Part shown: piece after piece, positions 1 through 4,338 of the stretch
Numbering within the stretch: the first letter of the stretch is position 1
Layout: every line of letters begins with the position of its first letter
The notes under the pieces: model-generated
The model's database searches: none
The model's input: the letters and a program-made list of their open reading frames with translations, nothing else
Told to the model about the DNA's origin: nothing
From: an uncultured Phycisphaerales bacterium
Lineage (GTDB): Bacteria; Planctomycetota; Phycisphaerae; Phycisphaerales; SM1A02
Assembly (NCBI GenBank): GCA_946886375.1
Contig: CAMPIL010000154.1
Location: forward strand, 1 to 8,293
DNA: 8,293 bases
Direction: 5' to 3'
Made by a program: the position numbers and the translations under genes

Positions 1-119
1 GTATTAATGGTGGTGGCAATGGCGCAAAAGCCGGCGCCTGGCGCGCCAATGCCGCGGGGAACGGCGCACGCGGCGCTCTGGCGTGCGCCAATGGCGCGGG
101 GATTGAGATCAATGGCTGA
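1..119 (+). CDS. 3' end of a Gly/Ala/Asn-rich protein (partial)
   Basis: The frame beginning at base 3 is open from the window edge to a TGA at 117-119 and gives about 38 residues rich in Gly, Ala and Asn, ending in IEING. Two 14-residue units can be laid out, GNGAKAGAWRANAA and GNGARGALACANGA, so the frame follows the underlying DNA repeat. Such simple repeats are typical of secreted or surface proteins, but no family can be named from this fragment. The opposite strand is also open here, and the start of the gene is outside the window, so the coding call is tentative. It converges on the minus-strand propeller gene, with about 320 bp between the two stop codons. Confidence 0.4.
   Translation, partial: INGGGNGAKAGAWRANAAGNGARGALACANGAGIEING
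15..98 (+). repeat. Two-copy 42-bp tandem repeat
   Basis: Bases 15-56 and 57-98 are two diverged 42-bp units, each starting with a GGN AAY GGC GCA codon series and ending near GCC AAT GSC GCG. The second half of each unit shares a GCGCCAATGSCGCGGGG block (44-60 and 85-101). The unit length is a multiple of three, so the plus-strand frame is kept. More copies may lie upstream of the window. Confidence 0.55.
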
Positions 120-211
120 GGGATTAATCACCCTCGCGCCGGGAATGAAACAAAAGCGGGTAGGACGTTGTTCGTTCCATCTGCGTTATTCGCCTGAGGA
201 TTTCGATTTCG

Positions 212-226
212 CCCCCCCGGGGGGGG
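212..226. repeat. C7G8 homopolymer palindrome
   Basis: Seven C residues (212-218) run directly into eight G residues (219-226), followed by A and four more G. The two runs are self-complementary, although a zero-loop hairpin must open at its centre. Such tracts slip readily during replication and sequencing, so the exact run lengths may be polymorphic or erroneous. Confidence 0.8.
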
Positions 227-265
227 AGGGGCGAGAAGAGGATAGGGGAATCCCTTTCCCACGGG

Positions 266-408
266 TCGCGGTTGCCGCGGCGGCCGACCCGGCGGGTTCC
301 CCACTTAAACCGCAGTACGTCGCATTCGTGCGATCGTTCTTCTGCTCAAAGTTCATGTTGATCGGGTTTTTTCGTAGACCGGCCGACGAGCTTCGCTTGC
401 GAGCGATC
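266..408 (-). repeat. Dispersed repeat, copy 1 (3' of propeller gene)
   Basis: This segment aligns with 1541-1682 over its whole length. By hand alignment about three quarters of positions match, with a few one-base indels. The last 28 bases (381-408) are identical to 1655-1682. The identical block includes a hairpin, TCGCT-TGCG-AGCGA, at 393-406. Strand is given as minus because the element begins 33 bp past the stop of the minus-strand gene ending at 442. The indels break any shared reading frame, so it does not behave like a conserved coding segment. It may be a 3'-end or processing element, or a dispersed intergenic repeat. Confidence 0.8.
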
Positions 409-441
409 TTTGGCATGGGTGGCTCGCCGCCTGGCCGCCGT

Positions 442-1407
442 TCAGCCCTGGCCTTCAAGCGTACCTGGCGAGTCTGCGGCTGTTCGCCACTCGATCGTGA
501 GCGTTTCACTGTCAAAGCTCAAAGCTGTTGCTTGACCTTCAGGCTCAACTGGAATGATGAATGCATTGCGATCGCCAAGGATCACCGGCGGATCGTCGCC
601 ATGCGCAAACGACCGTCCACCGCTGAACTTCAGCACCGCCGCAAGCGACTCGCCATCGGGCGACCACGCCAGGCTCACCGCGTGATGCGCATAAAGCTTC
701 TCATCAACAGCGGTGTAATTGCGCGATTGCTGTTGAGCAGTGGCGACCTCCATGATATTCAGCTCGCCACGCTCGCTGTAGGCGATGCGCTTGCCATCAG
801 GGCTCCAGGCAATCGCGGTGATATCCTCGTCTTGCACAAGTGGCTTCGGCGCCCCGCCAGGATTTGCAATGACATTCAGATCAATGAAGCTTTGCTTGAG
901 CTTGCTGTCCTTCCATGTCAGCCAGGCGATCTGGCCATCGCTGCTGACGCGCGGCGAGTATGATCGCTTGAGACCATTGCTGAGCCGTGTTGCCGTGACT
1001 TTTTCTGCCGTAATCTCCATGAGATACACCTGCATGGACCAATGCTCCCCGTATGCACAAACGAAGCGCTGGCTGTCTGCGAGCCACTGGATGTCAGCAG
1101 GCTTTTCGGAAGCGTCGATGAGATGACGCACCTCGCCGTGCGAGCCATCAGGTTGAACTGAGGCCAGGCACAATCCCGCGGGCGCTTGCTCGCGAACAAA
1201 GAGCGTGAGCTTCCCGTCGGGCGAAGGTATGGATACCTGTCGAGGCGCGATCGTGATTTGCGTTCGGCCCTGGAGATTGACAGCCACGCGGCCAGTACGC
1301 GTTGTAACAACGACCCCTGGCGGGCCTTCGGCGGTTGCTTTCATCCCCAGCGCAATCGAAGCCAGGGCACAGGCGAATACAATATGAATGCATGCACGGC
1401 TCATCAT
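442..1407 (-). CDS. Secreted TolB/PD40-type beta-propeller protein
   Basis: A 321-residue protein starting at the ATG at 1407, chosen because AGGAG (1415-1419) sits 7 bases upstream; the longer frame to 1467 lacks such support. Residues 1-26 form a Sec signal peptide with a hydrophobic core and a KATA|EG cleavage site. The mature part carries PD40/WD40-like blade motifs: SPDGK (62-66), an SSDG variant (155-158), WSPDGKRIAY (201-210) and WSPDGESLAAVL (248-257 onward). These are the hallmark of the TolB C-terminal propeller and related periplasmic proteins. Only about four blades are clear, fewer than the usual six or seven, so others have diverged or the fold is shorter. There is no catalytic domain, so it is probably a binding or scaffold protein of the periplasm or cell surface. 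The exact ligand is unknown. It is transcribed away from the lipoprotein cluster, and a ~140-bp repeat copy follows its stop. Confidence 0.85.
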   Translation of the reverse strand: MMSRACIHIVFACALASIALGMKATAEGPPGVVVTTRTGRVAVNLQGRTQITIAPRQVSIPSPDGKLTLFVREQAPAGLCLASVQPDGSHGEVRHLIDASEKPADIQWLADSQRFVCAYGEHWSMQVYLMEITAEKVTATRLSNGLKRSYSPRVSSDGQIAWLTWKDSKLKQSFIDLNVIANPGGAPKPLVQDEDITAIAWSPDGKRIAYSERGELNIMEVATAQQQSRNYTAVDEKLYAHHAVSLAWSPDGESLAAVLKFSGGRSFAHGDDPPVILGDRNAFIIPVEPEGQATALSFDSETLTIEWRTAADSPGTLEGQG

Positions 1408-1414
1408 GGTGGAG

Positions 1415-1419
1415 CTCCT
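1415..1419 (-). promoter_or_regulatory. Ribosome binding site deciding the propeller start
   Basis: On the minus strand AGGAG lies 7 bases before the first of two consecutive ATG codons (1407 and 1404). It rules out the upstream in-frame ATG at 1467, which would also put about 20 non-signal residues before the export signal. Confidence 0.75.
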
Positions 1420-1540
1420 GAAAAGGCTGATCCATGCTACCCAGGGCTGGCTTCGCCAGGCTGTCACGGCAGCGTAACACGTGAAATAGCCGATGAGTTA
1501 CCTATCCCAAAACCTCATGCTCACCGGCACGCGCCAGCGG

Positions 1541-1682
1541 CCGCCGTCGCCGCGGCGCTCGACCCAGCGGCCCCCCATTTGAACCGCAGTGCGTCGCCTT
1601 CTTGCGGACATTGGTCTGCTTGAAGGTTCACGGTGATCGGGTTCTTCGTGAACTGGCCGACGAGCTTCGCTTGCGAGCGATC
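1541..1682 (-). repeat. Dispersed repeat, copy 2 (3' of zinc-ribbon gene)
   Basis: This is the partner of 266-408, in the same orientation and offset by 1274-1275 bp. The conserved edge (1655-1682) is the 28-bp block with the TCGCT-TGCG-AGCGA hairpin at 1667-1680. It begins 39 bp past the stop codon of the minus-strand gene at 1722. Beyond each conserved edge the two flanks show no similarity, so the gene between the copies was not itself duplicated. Confidence 0.8.
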
Positions 1683-1721
1683 AGTTAGGCGTGAAGATTC
1701 CGATGGCCGGCGAAACGTGAG

Positions 1722-2390
1722 CTACGCCGCGTTGAGCGTCTTCACTGCCGCGCCGCATTCGGTGCATCGCTCATTTATGCCAACCGGATACGCGCACTGC
1801 GGACACAAGCCGCGCTTGATGCGCCGTCGGCGGCGCAGCGCGAACGGCGCTGTAAACAATCCCCACAAAATCACGCCATAGAACACCGTGTTGATCGCGA
1901 AGCGGTCGCCAATGAGACCTAGTGGCAGGCATCTTGGAATAGTTCCGCCATTCGCCGTCATGCGAGCCGACAGTCCTGTTTGTATGCCGTAATCGCATTG
2001 TGACGGCCTCCGACTCAGGACGAGCCTCGACCACATGCAGACACACGGCCACCCTCTTGCATCAAAGATTGTGTGAACTGTGTCGTCCAATACTTCAGAA
2101 GCCTCCCATGGCGCACGGCATTCCTGTAACGAAGGCGATTGGCTTGGCATTCCAAGCGCATCGTCCAAGTTCAAGCCAACGCTTGGCGTATACATTCGCG
2201 CTTGCGCACCCGCTACATCGTTGCGGTAGCACGACCAATGCTCATACTCATTTTGCCTTGCATCAGTTCCGAATGGACCTTGCGGCCAATCAAATGGATT
2301 TAGCCAAAGCGCACATCTCCACGCCACCGCGACGTTGACGATCGCGCCCATCAGCAGGAACACCGCGACTTTGAACAGGCGTCGTTTCAC
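1722..2390 (-). CDS. Two-TM membrane protein with C-terminal zinc ribbon
   Basis: A 222-residue protein. The start at 2390 is the only choice, because an in-frame TGA (2412-2414) precedes it; the ribosome binding site is weak, a GGGGGA about 12 bases upstream. After the basic start MKRR comes a hydrophobic segment (about 7-28), then a polar Cys- and Trp-containing region (29-165), a second segment (about 166-184), a run of arginines (186-190) and a zinc ribbon with Cys196-Pro-Gln-Cys199 and Cys209-Thr-Glu-Cys212. The charges suggest a cytoplasmic N-terminus, an exported central domain and a cytoplasmic ribbon. A short basic stretch leading to CPxCxY...CxECG at the C-terminus is a frequent signature of planctomycete membrane proteins of unknown function. 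The central domain is not recognised. The ribbon could bind nucleic acid, another protein or simply structural zinc. Confidence 0.82.
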   Translation of the reverse strand: MKRRLFKVAVFLLMGAIVNVAVAWRCALWLNPFDWPQGPFGTDARQNEYEHWSCYRNDVAGAQARMYTPSVGLNLDDALGMPSQSPSLQECRAPWEASEVLDDTVHTIFDARGWPCVCMWSRLVLSRRPSQCDYGIQTGLSARMTANGGTIPRCLPLGLIGDRFAINTVFYGVILWGLFTAPFALRRRRRIKRGLCPQCAYPVGINERCTECGAAVKTLNAA

Positions 2391-2470
2391 GACAACATCG
2401 TATCCCCCACGTCACGCCGCGTTGAGCATGTGCGGGGGGCGCACCGTCGCCGCATCCTGCCTGCGCGGCC

Positions 2471-2568
2471 TGCGCGGTTCGCGGTACGGCTCACGCCGTT
2501 CCATGGCGAGCGTGCGCCGTCTAACGCACGGCCGGCGAGGTTCTTGATTCCGCTTGCGCGGTTCGCGG
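2471..2568. repeat. Pair of 14-bp direct repeats
   Basis: TGCGCGGTTCGCGG occurs at 2471-2484 and again at 2555-2568, with partial CTGCGCGG copies near 2461 and 2575. On the minus strand the repeats read as Arg-Glu-Pro-Arg in an Arg/Pro-rich open frame without a credible start. They look like intergenic simple repeat rather than a gene. Confidence 0.5.
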
Positions 2569-2569
2569 A

Positions 2570-2587
2570 TTGATCTGCGCGGATCAA
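2570..2587. repeat. Inverted repeat TTGATC-N6-GATCAA
   Basis: Perfect 6-bp arms flank the GC centre TGCGCG. It could be an operator half-site pair or a short hairpin. No U-run follows on either strand, so a terminator is unlikely. Confidence 0.45.
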
Positions 2588-2608
2588 CGGTGAATTAAGG
2601 GTTTCGGA

Positions 2609-2625
2609 ACAGGTTCTAGACCTGT
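2609..2625. repeat. Inverted repeat ACAGGT-TCTAG-ACCTGT
   Basis: Perfect 6-bp arms flank a 5-base centre, a size and spacing usual for dimeric repressor sites. A TATATC at 2641-2646 could be a -10 box, which would place this repeat over the -35 region of a promoter reading towards the lipoprotein cluster. The regulator is unknown. Confidence 0.45.
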
Positions 2626-2679
2626 CGCTTGGAGAGCCCATATATCTCTACCGAATAGCAGGGATGTCAGGGGAGTAAA

Positions 2680-2733
2680 ATGAGGTTTCTGGTGGCAGTT
2701 TTGTCACAGTCATTGAACCACAAAATCGGGTAA
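2680..2733 (+). CDS. Possible 17-codon leader peptide
   Basis: An ATG at 2680 follows GGGGAG (2670-2675) at a spacing of 4 bases and reads MRFLVAVLSQSLNHKIG, then TAA at 2731-2733. The stop falls on the outer edge of the inverted repeat at 2730-2756, the arrangement seen in translation-coupled leaders. There is no run of a single amino acid codon as in classical attenuators, and no homologue is recognised. The chance of a spurious short ORF is high. Confidence 0.25.
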   Translation: MRFLVAVLSQSLNHKIG

Positions 2734-2756
2734 GTGCTTGTTGCACAACAAGTTAC
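2730..2756. repeat. Hairpin-forming inverted repeat CTTGTTG-CA-CAACAAG
   Basis: The core 2737-2752 has perfect 7-bp arms around CA. An outer GTAA/TTAC pair (2730-2733 and 2753-2756) extends it across a 3-base bulge. It may be a DNA operator or an mRNA hairpin. No T-run follows, so it is not a standard terminator. Confidence 0.55.
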
Positions 2757-2833
2757 GCAGTGTCATACAATCAGCTTCTGACGCCTGCAACATGCAACGC
2801 GGGCCGGTCGGCATATCTCCCAAAGAGTCCACT

Positions 2834-3052
2834 ATGCAGACATTTGGCATGAGCCAATTCAAGCGATTGTGTTACGAAGCGGATCGCCTTCCGGTGTTGA
2901 ATACTGCGATCTTGGCCGGTTGTGTTGCTTTTCTGTTGTCCCGGCCTGCGAATAGAAGACTCGACATGAACGAGCTGTGCCCCTTTACAGCCGGTGAGTG
3001 GGGAATTAGACTCGGCGATCATTTCAAGGAGGATTGCAGTGGTAGCAACTAA
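2834..3052 (+). CDS. Possible 72-aa protein overlapping the lpoB-like gene
   Basis: From the ATG at 2834 an open frame of 72 codons runs to the TAA ending at 3052, overlapping the next gene (start 3039) by 14 bases. AAAGAG (2822-2827) lies 6 bases before the ATG, a passable binding site. The product has a hydrophobic stretch VLNTAILAGCVAFLLS (about residues 26-41) followed by RPANRR, which could be one membrane segment. No family is recognised. The overlap would couple its translation to that of the lipoprotein, but the strong binding site of the lipoprotein does not need this. It may be a fortuitous ORF. Confidence 0.25.
   Translation: MQTFGMSQFKRLCYEADRLPVLNTAILAGCVAFLLSRPANRRLDMNELCPFTAGEWGIRLGDHFKEDCSGSN
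3026..3032 (+). promoter_or_regulatory. Strong Shine-Dalgarno deciding a GTG start
   Basis: AAGGAGG ends 6 bases before GTG at 3039. It shows that the lipoprotein starts there rather than at the in-frame GTG at 2994, and it puts the export signal at the very N-terminus. Confidence 0.85.
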
Positions 3053-3692
3053 AGTTCATCGTCACGGTGTCGCCCGCATCACGCTGGCCGCTTCTATTTG
3101 TTTGAGCGTCATCGTGCTTTCATCCTGTGGACCGGAGAAAGGCAACACGGGCGGGCGGATGGACCCATCCAGTTCGACTCGCGCTGACGAACTTGATCAA
3201 GCCATTTCCGCTCCCACGCTCATTGAATACTCAGAAAAAGTGGCGGAAGCGCTGGTCGATCGCATCGCATCGATCGAAGAAATCAAGAATTCACCCACGA
3301 AGGTTGTGATCTTGATCGGGGCCTTGGAGAATCGCACGCATACTCCCGCGGGCGACTTCTACATCGCGCAGCGCCGCGTTCTGGCGGAACTGACGAACAG
3401 TGACATCGTTCGAGCGGAAGCGGATATCTTGGAGGCGCCGGAAACCATGAATGCTCAGCGTGAACGCCTTGGGCAGCCTGATCTGCCGGACCGCCTCAAC
3501 GAAGGGACCGCGACGTCGCAGGGCGTGCACTACGATCCGGAAATCACATACCTTCTGAACGGCTTCTTCGGCGAATCAACCCGCAGCGGCGGCGTGCGAA
3601 GTTATTACTTCTCCGAAATGACGCTAACGCACTTGGCTTCAAATCGACGTGTGTTCCTGCACGAATTCGATTCATCGCAAATTCGTCGCTGA
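3039..3692 (+). CDS. lpoB: LpoB-family lipoprotein
   Basis: A 217-residue lipoprotein with a GTG start. The signal peptide has basic residues (KVHRHGVAR), a hydrophobic core and the lipobox LSSC with Cys30 as the lipid-bearing residue. After a Ser/Gly-rich linker comes an LpoB/CsgG-N-like domain: a helix (about 61-80), the strand and turn VVILIGALENRTH (89-101) matching the 'NRT' region of LpoB, a long helix and strand (107-125), YLLNGFFGE (171-179) and the terminal hairpin MTLTHLASNRRVFLHEF (194-210). The length matches E. coli LpoB (about 213 residues), which activates the synthase PBP1B from the outer membrane. Family membership rests on motif order and on a YcfL-type gene three genes downstream. 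Whether it activates any penicillin-binding protein here is unknown. It heads the cluster; the next gene starts 17 bp after its stop. Confidence 0.82.
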   Translation: MVATKVHRHGVARITLAASICLSVIVLSSCGPEKGNTGGRMDPSSSTRADELDQAISAPTLIEYSEKVAEALVDRIASIEEIKNSPTKVVILIGALENRTHTPAGDFYIAQRRVLAELTNSDIVRAEADILEAPETMNAQRERLGQPDLPDRLNEGTATSQGVHYDPEITYLLNGFFGESTRSGGVRSYYFSEMTLTHLASNRRVFLHEFDSSQIRR

Positions 3693-3709
3693 TTCTCAAC
3701 GAGGCAATT

Positions 3710-4309
3710 ATGAACGCCCCAATCATCACGGCGCTGGTCCGATGCACAGCGGCATTGGCGTTGTCGCTTTGCTCGATGACGCTCGCCGGCTGTGGAAAGA
3801 CAGCGCAAACGACTCGCTACCAATCAACGGATATTCAATGGTCCGCCTCGGAAATCGCGCAGCAGTGGGCGTCGAGCGATTTTATGGCCCATCGCAGCTC
3901 CGATTCGCCGCGCATCCGTTTATGGCCGCGAGATATGGTGAACCACTCGAGCGATCGGCTGTCACGGTCCGACCAGCGGATCGCGGTGGCGCGCGTCCTG
4001 GGCGAAGTGGATGCCCTGCTGCACGAGAAGGCGATTGATGTGGTGTGGTCGCCGGAGGATGTGGCATTGCTCAGCCGCCGCGGCATTACTGTGCCGCCCT
4101 TGGCTGCTGAGGATCAGGCCACGCACATTCTCAGGGCTGAATTCGCCTCCATGGTGCGAGCGGGAGCGGACGATGGGAGCGGAAAGGCCAACCAGCGCGT
4201 CGACCGATTCTTCATGAATTATTCAATGGTGGCGCTCGACACCAATCGCATCGACTGGGCCGGAACTGTGGAGTTTGCCCGGGCCGCGCGCGGCATCCTC
4301 GCCGATTGA
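3710..4309 (+). CDS. Second, diverged LpoB-like lipoprotein
   Basis: A 199-residue lipoprotein. GAGG (3701-3704) lies 5 bases before the ATG. The signal peptide ends in the lipobox LAGC with Cys28. The mature part repeats the secondary-structure order of the preceding gene: a helix SASEIAQQWASSDFMA (45-60), the strand PRIRLWPRDMVNHSSDRL (67-84), the helix and strand RIAVARVLGEVDALLHEKAIDVV (90-112), the strand THILRAEFASM (138-148) and the closing strands NYSMVALDTNRIDWAGTVEF (170-189). The 'NRT' motif is replaced by VNHSSD. This suggests an old tandem duplication of the LpoB-like gene followed by divergence. Sequence similarity is weak, so the family call is less sure than for its neighbour. 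It probably sits in the outer membrane and may form a heteromer with the first LpoB-like protein. Confidence 0.75.
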   Translation: MNAPIITALVRCTAALALSLCSMTLAGCGKTAQTTRYQSTDIQWSASEIAQQWASSDFMAHRSSDSPRIRLWPRDMVNHSSDRLSRSDQRIAVARVLGEVDALLHEKAIDVVWSPEDVALLSRRGITVPPLAAEDQATHILRAEFASMVRAGADDGSGKANQRVDRFFMNYSMVALDTNRIDWAGTVEFARAARGILAD

Positions 4310-4338
4310 TACAAGCCCTTGGAAGAAGGATACGTCCC

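Larger units (their letters stand above)
120..441. other. Convergent spacer, about 320 bp
   Basis: This stretch lies between the stop of the partial plus-strand gene and the stop of the minus-strand propeller gene. It contains a C7G8 homopolymer palindrome, a weak 5-bp hairpin (GGGAA/TTCCC, about 245-260) and the first copy of the ~140-bp dispersed repeat. The reading frames crossing it are low-complexity or overlap the real minus-strand gene. I see no tRNA, CRISPR or convincing protein gene. Confidence 0.6.
1408..1721. other. Spacer between two minus-strand genes, about 315 bp
   Basis: Nearest the propeller gene this holds its ribosome binding site, a small hairpin CTGGC-TTC-GCCAG (1447-1459) and a CACGTG palindrome (1479-1484). 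The rest is mostly the second copy of the ~140-bp repeat, just past the stop of the zinc-ribbon gene. No clear -35/-10 pair is visible for the propeller gene, and no credible protein gene lies here. Confidence 0.6.
2391..3038. other. Divergent spacer with inverted repeats, about 650 bp
   Basis: This region separates the minus-strand zinc-ribbon gene from the plus-strand lipoprotein cluster and must hold promoters for both. The left part (2411-2590) is GC-rich, with a repeated TGCGCGGTTCGCGG. The right part is more AT-rich and contains three inverted repeats, a possible leader ORF and a possible 72-aa ORF. A TACAAT at 2766-2771 could be a -10 box, with TTGCAC (2741-2746) as a poorly spaced -35 (19 bp). 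I would not call a promoter from this alone. No tRNA, riboswitch or rho-independent terminator is convincing. Confidence 0.55.

Noticed and set aside
266..408. Repeat copies as remnants of a protein-coding gene (minus-strand KNPI-type frame)
   Set aside because: One-base indels between the copies shift the frame, and a stop appears in the equivalent frame of copy 1, so coding conservation is not supported.
7..963. Long plus-strand open frame of about 318 codons
   Set aside because: It lies mostly antisense to the propeller gene, which has a ribosome binding site, a signal peptide and PD40 motifs. The plus-strand product has no recognisable domain.
266..1682. Direct repeats as the ends of a mobile element carrying the propeller gene
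   Set aside because: There is no transposase or integrase, no terminal inverted repeats and no target-site duplication. The position of each copy behind a stop codon explains the layout better.
2601..2640. ACAGG-TTCTAGA-CCTGT as a tRNA T-arm
   Set aside because: The loop does not fit the TTCRANY consensus, and no matching acceptor, D or anticodon arms are found nearby.
2387..2641. Minus-strand ORF of 84 codons overlapping the start of the zinc-ribbon gene by ATGA
   Set aside because: The product is Arg/Ser-rich low complexity built on short GC repeats, with no convincing binding site. The ATGA junction alone is not enough.
2766..2771. TACAAT as the -10 box of an operon promoter
   Set aside because: The only nearby -35 candidate, TTGCAC, is at a 19-bp spacing, and planctomycete promoters are poorly predicted by the E. 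coli consensus.
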